NCBI GenBank assembly: GCA_021816505.1
Contig: JAKAXS010000023.1
Location: 1-14,649, forward strand
Length of the DNA: 14,649 bases
Direction of reading: 5' to 3'
Origin: Pseudomonadota bacterium
Lineage (GTDB): Bacteria; Pseudomonadota; Alphaproteobacteria; Rhizobiales; Hyphomicrobiaceae
Part shown: piece after piece, positions 7,392 through 14,493 of the stretch
Numbering within the stretch: position 1 is the first letter of the stretch
Layout: the number at the start of each line of letters is the position of its first letter
Position numbers and translations under genes: made by a program
Notes under the pieces: model-generated
What the model was told of the DNA's origin: nothing
What the model saw: only the letters and a program-made list of their open reading frames with translations
The model's database searches: none

Positions 7392-8084
7392 ATGCACTCT
7401 GCAAAGCGGCTTCAAGCGTTTGTCACGTGCCTGCCCTGTGCCGCCTCGCACCCGTGCTCCCTCCTGGCGTCGTGGCGCTTGTTGCTGCCCGCGCGCCCGT
7501 TGCCGCCCTGGGCAACATACCTAATGCTGCTCGCCGCCATTGTCTATTGCGCGGGATCGTCGCTCGACGCGATGGCACAGACAAAGCCCTCTTCAGGCAC
7601 GAAGCCGCCACCGAGCGCGAGCTGGCCGATCACGGCGCAATTGCCGCCGGCGGCCGAAGACATGCGCCAGGCCATTCTGACGGCCACACATGCAGGCGAC
7701 ATCAACGAGCTCAAGATCGCCTTCGACCTGGGAGAGCTGAAAGCCGACATCGCCGATGAACCCGTCGACGATCCCGTCGCCTATTGGAAGAAAATCTCCG
7801 CGGACGGCGAAGGTCGCGAAATCCTGGCCGTTCTGGCAGATCTTCTGGCCGTCGGTCCCGCCGAGGTGGCGCGCGGCAAGGATCCTGAGAACAACGCCGT
7901 CTATGTGTGGCCGTACCTGGCGGAGCTGGACCTTTCGAATCTCAATCCGGCACAACAGGTCGACCTCATGCGGCTCGTGCCTCCGGCGGAGGCCAAGGCG
8001 ATGATGGCGCAAAAAAAGTGGACGTGGTGGAGACTTACGATCGGTGCGGACGGGCTCTGGCACGCGTTCAAGAAAGGCTCATGA
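7392..8084 (+). CDS. membrane-anchored or exported protein of unknown function
   Basis: A 230-residue protein. The ATG at 7392 is supported by GGAAGGA about 7 bp upstream. A Cys/Pro/Arg-rich N-terminus precedes one hydrophobic segment, TYLMLLAAIVYCAGSSLDAMA, at about residues 42-62. This may act as a late signal sequence (cleavage after AMA) or as a membrane anchor. An ATG at 7524 would give a conventional signal peptide but has no good ribosome binding site. The exported part has a Pro-rich linker, then an alpha-helical domain at about 85-200 (MRQAILTATHAGDINELKIAFDLGE; DPVAYWKKIS; EILAVLADLLAVGP) and a C-terminal block KKWTWWRLTIGADGLWHAF. I recognise no family with a known function. The next gene is an L,D-transpeptidase, so an envelope role is plausible inference. 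Confidence 0.8.
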   Translation: MHSAKRLQAFVTCLPCAASHPCSLLASWRLLLPARPLPPWATYLMLLAAIVYCAGSSLDAMAQTKPSSGTKPPPSASWPITAQLPPAAEDMRQAILTATHAGDINELKIAFDLGELKADIADEPVDDPVAYWKKISADGEGREILAVLADLLAVGPAEVARGKDPENNAVYVWPYLAELDLSNLNPAQQVDLMRLVPPAEAKAMMAQKKWTWWRLTIGADGLWHAFKKGS

Positions 8085-8284
8085 TTGCTGCGCTGCTAAC
8101 CTCGCGACATTGTGACCGTTTTCTTGTCCCAACTGAATGGTTTCGCGCGACAGCCGCAGTCTGCTATGTAACTTTGCATGGTGCGCTGCGGACCGCCTGT
8201 CGGAGCCGCTGCCGAGCCTGAACCGTCTGTGGTCGTCGCGCGTTTCGCGCATGAACGGACGAGGGATCAAAAAGGACCATGATC

Positions 8285-9031
8285 ATGAATATGCGTATCG
8301 CGCTGCTAGCGCTCGTGGCCAGCGTCGGATTGACGACACCGGCCTTCGCTCAGGATCTCAACCCATGGGGCATGTGGGGCGAGAGCGGCCAGATCAAGAA
8401 GTCGAAGACCGTCGCCAAGAAACTGCAGCCGCCGAGCGGCCTTGGCGCATTCGATCCCTCGCTCGAGACCAGTGAGCCGCAGTTGAAGCGCGCCGTCGCG
8501 CTCGCCAGCGGCGGCCCCAAGCCGAGCATCTCGCCGATGTCGCCCAAGACCGTTTCGTTCGCCGGCTACGCGGCAGGCTCGGTCGTGATCGATACCGCGG
8601 GCCGCAAGCTGTACTACGTCAAGGGCGGCGGCACGGCGTACGTCTACCCGATCACGGTCGGCAAGCAGGGCTTCACCTGGAGCGGCACGCAGAAGGTTTC
8701 GCGCATTGCCAGCTGGCCGGATTGGACGCCGCCCGCCGAAATGCGCCAGCGCAAGCCGCACCTGCCCATGAAGATGACCGGCGGTATCTATAACCCGCTG
8801 GGCGCCAAGGCGATCTACCTCGGCAGCACGCTCTACCGCATCCACGGCACCAACGATGCAAACTCGATCGGCACCGCTGCCTCGTCGGGCTGCATCCGCA
8901 TGCACAACGGCCACGTGGTGCATCTCGCCAGCATCGTCGGTACGGGTACGACCGTTCACGTGCTTCGCAGCCTGGGCAAGAAGGGCAACGTAGCCGGCGT
9001 CAAGGCGAAGAAGTCCGACACGCAGGGCTGA
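8285..9031 (+). CDS. L,D-transpeptidase (YkuD/ErfK family)
   Basis: A 248-residue exported enzyme. The signal peptide MNMRIALLALVASVGL ends at AFA-Q (22/23). After a variable linker, the YkuD domain occupies about residues 95-228, starting VVIDTAGRKLYYV and ending in the active site HGTN at 187-190 followed by SSGCIRM at 200-206, with Cys203 as nucleophile and His187 and Arg205 as partners. These enzymes make 3-3 crosslinks in peptidoglycan or attach proteins to meso-diaminopimelate. In Hyphomicrobiales L,D-transpeptidases are unusually prominent. Three ATGs lie at 8279, 8285 and 8291; the AAAGGA at 8271-8276 is 8 bp from the second, which I chose, and only 2 bp from the first. No LysM or SPOR domain. 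The C-terminus is Lys-rich. A strong terminator follows at 9058. Confidence 0.94.
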   Translation: MNMRIALLALVASVGLTTPAFAQDLNPWGMWGESGQIKKSKTVAKKLQPPSGLGAFDPSLETSEPQLKRAVALASGGPKPSISPMSPKTVSFAGYAAGSVVIDTAGRKLYYVKGGGTAYVYPITVGKQGFTWSGTQKVSRIASWPDWTPPAEMRQRKPHLPMKMTGGIYNPLGAKAIYLGSTLYRIHGTNDANSIGTAASSGCIRMHNGHVVHLASIVGTGTTVHVLRSLGKKGNVAGVKAKKSDTQG

Positions 9032-9057
9032 CCGAGCCACCGCGCTCCGCAGTCCAC

Positions 9058-9090
9058 CCTCTCCCCGTCAATGTTGCGGGGAGAGGTTTT
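9058..9090 (+). terminator. Rho-independent terminator after the L,D-transpeptidase
   Basis: A perfect 10-bp stem, CCTCTCCCCG at 9058-9067 pairing with CGGGGAGAGG at 9077-9086, has a 9-base loop and is followed by TTTT. It is placed 27 bp after the transpeptidase stop. The minus-strand dihydroorotase gene ends just beyond it at 9089; on that strand no T-run follows the stem, so it would work mainly for the plus strand. The CTCTCCCC/GGGGAGAG arm type recurs widely in alphaproteobacterial genomes. Confidence 0.85.
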
Positions 9091-10411
9091 AAGCGAAAAA
9101 TCGCACGGCCTCGCCGATGGCGGGGCGTGCGAGTTCCCCCTGCCACATCACGCGATGGCCGCGCACGAATGTGCCGACCGGCCAGCCGGTGACACGCGTG
9201 CCGTGATACGGCGTCCATCTCGCGCGGCTCTCGATCCACCCATTGTCGATCGTCTCCGCCCGCTTCATGTCGACGACCGTGAAGTCCGCATCGTAGCCGA
9301 CGGCGATGCGCCCCTTGCCGCGCATGCCGAACAGCCGCTGCGGGCCATGGCTCGTCAGGTCGACGAACCGCTGCAGCGACAGTCGTCCCGCGTTGACGTG
9401 ATCCAGCATGATCGGCACCAGCGTCTGCACGCCGGTCATCCCGGAATGTGACTCCGGATACGGGTGATCCTTCTCCTCGCGCGTGTGCGGCGCGTGATCG
9501 GAGCCCAGCACGTCCACCACGCCGTTCGCCAGCGCCGCCCAGATCGCATCGCGATGGCGTGCATCGCGCACCGGCGGGTTCATCTGCGCATAGGTGCCGA
9601 GCCGCTCGTAGCAGTCCGGTGCCACCAGCGTCAGGTGATGCGGCGTCACCTCCACGCTGGCCCAGTCCTTGTGGTCGGCGAGATAGGCCATCTCCGCGGC
9701 CGTCGAGATGTGCAGCACATGCACGCGCCGCCCGTGTTTCTCGGCCAGCCCCACCAGCCGCTTGGTGGCGAGCAGGGCCGCCTCCTCATCGCGCCAGACG
9801 TAGTGCGAGGCCGGATTGCCCGGAATGCGCTCGCCCTTGCGCGCGTTGAGGCGCATCTCGTCCTCGGCATGAAACGCGGCGCGCCGGCTGAGCTTGGCGA
9901 TAATGCGGTCCAGCGAAGGATCGTCCTCGACCAGCAGATTGCCGGTCGACGAGCCCATGAAGACCTTGATGCCGGCCGAGGCCGGCAGCCGTTCCAACTG
10001 CGGAATGTCGTCCACGTTCTCGCGCGTGCCGCCGACGTAGAAGGCAAAGTCGCAGAACATGCGGTGATGTGCACGCGATACCTTGTCCGCCAGCGTTTCG
10101 ACGGTGGTGGTCAGCGGCTTGGTGTTCGGCATTTCGAACACGGCCGTGACGCCGCCCATCACCGCGCCGCGGCTGCCGCTCTCCAGATCTTCCTTGTGCT
10201 CCAGCCCCGGCTCGCGGAAATGCACCTGACTGTCCACCACGCCCGGCAGGATGTGCAGCCCCTTGGCATCGATCGTCTCGGCCGCTTGCCCCTCCGCGAT
10301 CCCTCCGATCGCCACGATCCGCCCACCGCGCACGCCGATGTCGTGCTGTCCCGCGCCGTCGTGATTCACCACCGTGCCGCCTTTGAGCACCAGATCGTAC
10401 GTATCAGCCAT
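9089..10411 (-). CDS. pyrC: dihydroorotase-family amidohydrolase (PyrC class I type)
   Basis: A 440-residue amidohydrolase of normal length. The TIM-barrel metal and substrate motifs run in order: VDSQVHFREPG (59-69), MPNT (94-97), IKVFMGSS (148-155), H181 in FHAEDE, H234 in VLHIST, TPHH (256-259) and GSDHAPH (303-309) with D305. Dihydroorotase closes carbamoyl-aspartate to dihydroorotate in pyrimidine synthesis. The family also contains close relatives acting on allantoin or hydantoins, but FREPG...KED and MPNT favour dihydroorotase. One oddity is Gln62 where the first metal-binding His of HxH is expected. pyrB is not adjacent, so this may be a second copy or a paralogue. The start is the ATG at 10411, with AAGG about 8 bp upstream. 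It diverges from ygfZ over 130 bp. Confidence 0.88.
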   Translation of the reverse strand: MADTYDLVLKGGTVVNHDGAGQHDIGVRGGRIVAIGGIAEGQAAETIDAKGLHILPGVVDSQVHFREPGLEHKEDLESGSRGAVMGGVTAVFEMPNTKPLTTTVETLADKVSRAHHRMFCDFAFYVGGTRENVDDIPQLERLPASAGIKVFMGSSTGNLLVEDDPSLDRIIAKLSRRAAFHAEDEMRLNARKGERIPGNPASHYVWRDEEAALLATKRLVGLAEKHGRRVHVLHISTAAEMAYLADHKDWASVEVTPHHLTLVAPDCYERLGTYAQMNPPVRDARHRDAIWAALANGVVDVLGSDHAPHTREEKDHPYPESHSGMTGVQTLVPIMLDHVNAGRLSLQRFVDLTSHGPQRLFGMRGKGRIAVGYDADFTVVDMKRAETIDNGWIESRARWTPYHGTRVTGWPVGTFVRGHRVMWQGELARPAIGEAVRFFA

Positions 10412-10464
10412 CGCTCAGCCTTTGCTCGCCGTTTGCGCGATGTATGGGTCAGAGCGGCGGCCAC

Positions 10465-10485
10465 GGCAAGATGCGCCCGCTTGCC
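10465..10485. promoter_or_regulatory. inverted repeat in the dihydroorotase/ygfZ divergent gap
   Basis: GGCAAG at 10465-10470 and CTTGCC at 10480-10485 form a perfect 6-bp inverted repeat with a 9-base centre. It lies 57-77 bp before the ygfZ start and overlaps a possible -35 (TTGCCA at 10481), whose 17-bp-distant partner TACCTA is weak. An operator for a dimeric repressor or a leader hairpin are both possible. Confidence 0.3.
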
Positions 10486-10541
10486 ATTGCCGCGCAGGCC
10501 GCATACCTAACGGGCGTTGCGGACGAACCAAAAGGTGCCCG

Positions 10542-11426
10542 GTGGCCCAGCCCTTTGCCATTTTATCGGATCGCGGCGTGGTCGGCGTCTCAGGCGCGGA
10601 TGCCGAGAAACTGCTGCAGGGCCTGATCACCAACGACGTGCCGGCCCAGTCCGGCCACGCAACCTATGCGGGTTTGCTGACACCGCAGGGAAAAATTCAG
10701 TTCGATTTCTTCGTGCTGCGCACCGACGACGGTTTTCTGATCGACGTGGCCCGTGACAAGGCGGCCGATCTCGCCAAACGCCTCACCATCTATCGATTAC
10801 GGTCGAAAGCCGATATCGCCGACAGGTCCGATGCATTGGCGGTGCGCGCCTACTGGGACGACGTCGATCCCCGCGCGGCGGACGGCGTACATTTCTATCG
10901 CGATCCGCGTCTGCCACAGATGCGGTGGCGCGCCATCAGCCCCGCCGAGGACACGCCCGTCACCACAGGTCAGTCGGCAGGCGAGCAGGCCTATCATGCG
11001 CACCGCATTGCGCTGGGTGTGCCGGAAGGCGGACGCGACTACGCGTTCGGCGACACCTTCCCGCACGAAGCGCTGTTCGATCAGCTGCACGGCGTCTCGT
11101 TCACCAAGGGCTGCTACGTCGGCCAGGAGATCGTGTCGCGCATGCAGCATCGCGGCACGGCGCGCAAACGCATCGTGCCGGTGACGGGCGACGGCGACCT
11201 GCCCGCAAGCGGCACGGACGTCACGGCGGGCGATGTCGTCATCGGCACGCTTGGCTCGACGGCGGGCCGTGACGGCCTGGCGCTGGTGCGTCTCGACCGG
11301 GCGGCCGAGTTCAATGCAAAGGGCGTGAGCCTGACCGCGGGCTCGGTGCCGATTGCGCTGCGTAAGCCCGCCTTCGCCACGTTCGAGCTGGAGCCGGCGC
11401 GCGACGCGGCGGCGCAACCCTCATGA
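10542..11426 (+). CDS. ygfZ: folate-binding protein YgfZ (Fe-S cluster maintenance)
   Basis: A 294-residue GcvT-like protein. YgfZ binds tetrahydrofolate and supports assembly or repair of certain Fe-S enzymes, including radical-SAM tRNA modification in E. coli. The signature KGCYVGQE is at 189-196 with Cys191, followed by RMQHRGTARKR. The N-terminal part reads GADAEKLLQGLITNDV and TPQGKIQFDFFVL, typical of the GcvT fold. The start is the GTG at 10542: AAAAGG lies 6 bp upstream, and the frame extending upstream from 10374 is Arg/Cys-rich and not part of the family. The stop codon overlaps the tag start as ATGA, indicating translational coupling. The likely promoter is in the 130-bp divergent gap. 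Confidence 0.93.
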   Translation: MAQPFAILSDRGVVGVSGADAEKLLQGLITNDVPAQSGHATYAGLLTPQGKIQFDFFVLRTDDGFLIDVARDKAADLAKRLTIYRLRSKADIADRSDALAVRAYWDDVDPRAADGVHFYRDPRLPQMRWRAISPAEDTPVTTGQSAGEQAYHAHRIALGVPEGGRDYAFGDTFPHEALFDQLHGVSFTKGCYVGQEIVSRMQHRGTARKRIVPVTGDGDLPASGTDVTAGDVVIGTLGSTAGRDGLALVRLDRAAEFNAKGVSLTAGSVPIALRKPAFATFELEPARDAAAQPS

Positions 11427-12061
11427 AGAGCGTAGCCCTCAAGGAACAGCCGGAAGGCTGCACATGGCCGGGTCTCAACGATCCGCTCTACACGCGCTAC
11501 CACGACGAGGAATGGGGCGTGCCGAAAGGCGATGATCGCGACCTGTTCGAGAAGCTGGTGCTGGAAGGCTTCCAGGCCGGCCTGTCGTGGCTGACGATCC
11601 TGCGCAAGCGCGACAACTTTCGCCGCGCCTTTCACAACTTCGATGCGGCGAAAATCGCGCGCTACACCCAGAAGGACATCGATCGCCTGATGGCGGATGC
11701 CGGCATCGTCCGCAACCGCTTGAAGATCGAAGCGACCATCGACAACGCGAAAGCCTACCTTGAACTGCGCAAGAAGACGACGCTCGCCGCCTTTCTGTGG
11801 AGCTTCATCGAGAAACCCTCTGCGGGTGCCGCCTACACGACGATGAAGCAGCTCCCGGCGGAAACGGAACTGTCGAAGCGCATCTCCAAAGCGCTCAAGA
11901 AGGAAGGCTTCCGCTTCGTCGGGCCGACGACGATGTATGCCTTCATGCAGGCGAGCGGCATGGTCAACGATCACGTCATCGGCTGTCCACGCCACGCCGC
12001 CTGCGCAAAGCTGCAGCGCGCATTCAAACGTCCCCAGGCGGGTGACGCTTCCGCATCATGA
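11423..12061 (+). CDS. tag: 3-methyladenine DNA glycosylase I
   Basis: A 212-residue constitutive alkylation-repair glycosylase. It removes 3-methyladenine from DNA, leaving an abasic site. Family motifs are complete: GCTWPG with Cys13, YHDEEWGVP with His27, LEGFQAGLSWLTIL with Glu48 and Trp56, IVRNRLKI, and NDHVIGC with His184 and Cys188. Cys13, His27, His184 and Cys188 match the zinc snap of E. coli Tag; Glu48 and Trp56 match the base-binding pocket. The ATG at 11423 overlaps the ygfZ stop by 4 bp and has no strong ribosome binding site of its own, so expression is probably coupled to ygfZ. The stop in turn overlaps the HD gene start by 4 bp. There is a short basic C-terminal tail beyond the usual end. 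Confidence 0.96.
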   Translation: MKSVALKEQPEGCTWPGLNDPLYTRYHDEEWGVPKGDDRDLFEKLVLEGFQAGLSWLTILRKRDNFRRAFHNFDAAKIARYTQKDIDRLMADAGIVRNRLKIEATIDNAKAYLELRKKTTLAAFLWSFIEKPSAGAAYTTMKQLPAETELSKRISKALKKEGFRFVGPTTMYAFMQASGMVNDHVIGCPRHAACAKLQRAFKRPQAGDASAS

Positions 12062-12669
12062 CGAACGCAACGCCATCGCGCGCGTGGCAGCGCATGCTAT
12101 CGGGTCGCCGTCTCGATTTGCTCGATCCATCGCCTGAAGACATTGCCATCGAGGATATCGCCCACGGCCTCGCCCGCGTCGCTCGCTGGAACGGCCAGAC
12201 CGTCGGCGATCATGCGTTCTCCGTCGCCCAGCATGTCTTGATCGTGGAAGACATCTGCCACGCCCTGCATCCGCAATGGCGCACCGAATATCGCCTCGCG
12301 GCCCTGCTGCACGATGCGGCGGAGTACGTCATCGGAGATTTGATCAGCCCGTTCAAGACGGCGATCGGCCTCGATTACAAGGCGTTCGAGTTACGTCTGC
12401 TCGACGCGATCTACCGCCGGTTCTCAGTGCCGGTGCCATTGCCGGAAGACATCGCCGGAGCGATCAAGCACGCCGATCGGATCGCCGCCTATTACGAGGC
12501 GACACGCCTGGCCGGTTTCGCCGAGGACGAAGCGCACATCTATTTTTCGCATGACGAGCGTCTGCCTCCCGCGCTCGCCGCGCGCCTCGACCGGTTGGAG
12601 CCGGCGGCGCCCGATCTGACGCAAAAGGATTTCCTCGCAAGATTTGTCGACCTTAGTTCGAGGCGATAA
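12058..12669 (+). CDS. HD-domain hydrolase, YfbR-like
   Basis: A 203-residue HD-superfamily metal phosphohydrolase. Metal ligands fit the order H...HD...D: His52 in GDHAFSVAQH, His85-Asp86 in LLHDAAEYVIGD, and Asp140 in IKHADRIAAYYEA. Glu89 and the GDLISPFK block (93-100) match the pattern HDxxExxxGDxxxPxK of YfbR, a 5'-nucleotidase for deoxynucleoside monophosphates. The substrate here is therefore probably a nucleotide, but related HD proteins act on other phosphates. The N-terminal 45 residues, with SGRRLDLLDPSPEDI, are typical of the alphaproteobacterial version. The ATG at 12058 overlaps the tag stop as ATGA, the second such overlap in this run. It is cytoplasmic. Confidence 0.9.
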   Translation: MTNATPSRAWQRMLSGRRLDLLDPSPEDIAIEDIAHGLARVARWNGQTVGDHAFSVAQHVLIVEDICHALHPQWRTEYRLAALLHDAAEYVIGDLISPFKTAIGLDYKAFELRLLDAIYRRFSVPVPLPEDIAGAIKHADRIAAYYEATRLAGFAEDEAHIYFSHDERLPPALAARLDRLEPAAPDLTQKDFLARFVDLSSRR

Positions 12670-12747
12670 CTGGGCCGATCTGCAACCAAAATCAAAAAAT
12701 GGCCATGATCGCTGTCCTCAGTGCTGCGGCGCCATGGGGAACGAGAG

Positions 12748-13791
12748 ATGATTGCGAACGCGGGACTGAAACGGTCTCCCGGGCTTTCCATCCCGGAGGA
12801 CCACGCTATTTCGCCAAGAGCCGAGCCGGCTAGCGTCGAAATCGGCCTCAATGCGGCGATCGTCGCAGTGAACGCCGACGAGCCGATGGCCCTGATCGTG
12901 CGCGACGAGACGGAGGGTGCTGTCGACGGCTTGCCGTTCGGCCCATTCTCGCCCGTCCAGCACCGGACGCTGGAAGGCGGCCTGCGAACCTGGGTGACCG
13001 AGCAGACGGGCTTGGACCTGGGGTACGTCGAGCAGCTCTATACTTTCGGCGACCGCGGCCGCCACGCCGAAGCGGGCGACGAGAGCCCGCACATCGTCTC
13101 GATCGGCTACCTGGCCCTCAGCGAGGCGTCGCAGACGCAGGAATTGCAGCGCGGCACGTGGCGCAGCTGGTACCACTACTTCCCGTGGGAAGACTGGCGC
13201 CGCGGCCGCCCGGAAATCCTGCAAAAAGAAATCGAGCCGCGCCTGCGTGAATGGGCGCAACGCCCGCCGTCACGCTCGACGCCGGTTCGTCCGGTATCGC
13301 GCGAAGATCGCGCGCGCATGTGCTTCGGTATCGACGGCGGCACGTGGGACGAAGAGAAGGTGCTCGATCGCTACGAGCTGCTGTACGACGCCGGTCTCGT
13401 CGAGGAAGCGCGCCGCGACGGCCGCGAGGCCGCCGTCGCCTGGGCGCCGCGTCCGCGGCTTGGCGCGCCGATGCGCTTCGATCATCGCCGCATCCTGGCA
13501 ACCGCCATCGGCCGCGTACGCGCCAAGATCAAATATCGTCCGGTCATCTTCGAGCTGATGCCCGACGAATTCACGCTCTACGAACTGCAGAAGACGGTCG
13601 AGGCCATTCTGGGGCCTCACCTCCACAAGCAGAACTTCCGCCGCCTCGTCGAAAGTGCGGGGCTGGTGGAGCCGACTGGCGAGGTGAAGACCAGAACCGG
13701 AGGTCGCCCCGCGAAGCTGTACCGCTTCCGCCGCGAAGTTCTGCTGGAGCGGCCGGCACCTGGTGTGCGCGTGAAACCCGGCCGCATCTAG
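12748..13791 (+). CDS. nadQ: NAD-metabolism regulator NadQ (Nudix-like plus winged helix)
   Basis: A 347-residue regulator. Residues about 32-150 form a Nudix-like domain, but the Nudix box is degenerate: the stretch at 77-90 reads GGLRTWVTEQTGLD and lacks the catalytic REXXEE, so it should bind a ligand without hydrolysing it. Residues about 264-330 are an NrtR-type winged helix (FTLYELQKTVEAILG, then KQNFRRLVESAGLVEPTG and GGRPAKLYRFR). This architecture is the alphaproteobacterial NadQ group, which represses NAD synthesis genes such as nadABC. The start is the ATG at 12748 with GGGGA 7 bp upstream; a GTG at 12721 is the alternative. It follows the HD gene by 78 bp of relatively A-rich DNA; no NAD-pathway gene is in the window. 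Target genes are inferred from the family, not seen. Confidence 0.88.
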   Translation: MIANAGLKRSPGLSIPEDHAISPRAEPASVEIGLNAAIVAVNADEPMALIVRDETEGAVDGLPFGPFSPVQHRTLEGGLRTWVTEQTGLDLGYVEQLYTFGDRGRHAEAGDESPHIVSIGYLALSEASQTQELQRGTWRSWYHYFPWEDWRRGRPEILQKEIEPRLREWAQRPPSRSTPVRPVSREDRARMCFGIDGGTWDEEKVLDRYELLYDAGLVEEARRDGREAAVAWAPRPRLGAPMRFDHRRILATAIGRVRAKIKYRPVIFELMPDEFTLYELQKTVEAILGPHLHKQNFRRLVESAGLVEPTGEVKTRTGGRPAKLYRFRREVLLERPAPGVRVKPGRI

Positions 13792-13866
13792 CGGCTGAAT
13801 TGCGTTTAGCGAATTGTTAAAGCGCAGCAACGAAACTGCTGTGAACGGATCACACGCGCGGGCACC

Positions 13867-14427
13867 ATGACGACATCGCCGGAAGAGACGCTGATCAAAA
13901 TCGAGGCGATGGCGTCTGCGATTGCATGCGCTGACGCTTCGGCGAAGCCCGCGCTCCTGCACCAGTATCTCGATCTCATCGGCCACTATCTGATCGACCA
14001 GGGACGGGGCGACGCTCTCGCGTTCCCACTGCTCGACGTCATCGAACAGCTCGATGCCAGCGGACGCGCGCCCCAGCAGGTGGAACGTCGCCGCGGTGAA
14101 GCCGAATGCAGCGACGAACTGCTGGCGAAGGTTTCCGCGGTCATCGATGTGCTGGTGTCGTCGGGTTATTCGACCGATCACGCGTCCCAGTTGGTGACGA
14201 GGCAGATGATCGCGCGCAATATCCAACTGCCGGCCGGCGGCGATGCGCGCGCCTGGCGCAACATCCAGGCGTTTCGCCACAAGCTCATCAATTCGAAGCA
14301 CGAAGGCGTCCTGTGGCGCGTCTACACGAACTTCAAAGCCGAGTTGCCCCAGCTTTACGGCTCGCGATTGGCTGAGGCGGCGGCCCGCGAGGCCGTTTGG
14401 GATCGGCGCAGCAAGGCGTCCGCGTAA
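13867..14427 (+). CDS. protein of unknown function, 186 residues
   Basis: A predicted cytoplasmic, largely helical protein starting MTTSPEETLIKIEAMAS. The first 90 residues are helical and Ala/Leu/Asp-rich; the second half has SAVIDVLVSSGYSTDHASQLVTRQM (about 89-113), then GGDARAWRNIQAFRHKL and a basic C-terminus. The VLVSSGYSTDHASQLVTRQM stretch looks like a helix-turn-helix-like or compact helical module found in short Hyphomicrobiales proteins, but this is a weak memory match. No catalytic motif, signal peptide or membrane segment is present. The ATG at 13867 has only a weak purine-rich upstream site. It lies 75 bp after nadQ and may share its transcript. A strong terminator follows 27 bp after its stop. 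Base composition is like its neighbours. Confidence 0.78.
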   Translation: MTTSPEETLIKIEAMASAIACADASAKPALLHQYLDLIGHYLIDQGRGDALAFPLLDVIEQLDASGRAPQQVERRRGEAECSDELLAKVSAVIDVLVSSGYSTDHASQLVTRQMIARNIQLPAGGDARAWRNIQAFRHKLINSKHEGVLWRVYTNFKAELPQLYGSRLAEAAAREAVWDRRSKASA

Positions 14428-14453
14428 CCGGGACCGGCCTGAAGCACGGCAGG

Positions 14454-14487
14454 GATCCGCGCGCCGGCAGGCGCCCGGATTATTTTT
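14454..14487 (+). terminator. Rho-independent terminator ending the ygfZ-to-186aa run
   Basis: The stem pairs ATCCG (14455-14459) with CGGAT (14476-14480) and GCGCC (14461-14465) with GGCGC (14470-14474), with one C-C mismatch between them and a GGCA loop. The sequence TATTTTT follows directly. It lies 27 bp after the stop of the 186-residue gene and probably ends the whole plus-strand run that begins at ygfZ. Confidence 0.8.
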
Positions 14488-14493
14488 GCGAAC

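Noticed and set aside
8079..8270. Minus-strand 63-codon frame in the gap before the L,D-transpeptidase
   Set aside because: Starts at TTG with no ribosome binding site and translates to an Arg/His-rich sequence without structure.
9464..10510. Long plus-strand open frame opposite the dihydroorotase gene
   Set aside because: Antisense to a gene with intact catalytic motifs; its composition is that of a shadow frame.
13840..13854. TGTGA-N5-TCACA just before the 186-residue gene
   Set aside because: Looks like a CRP site but the spacer is 5 rather than 6 and arms do not extend; likely chance.
13270..14301. Long minus-strand open frame across nadQ and the 186-residue gene
   Set aside because: Spans two plus-strand genes and their gap; Arg-rich with no recognisable domain.
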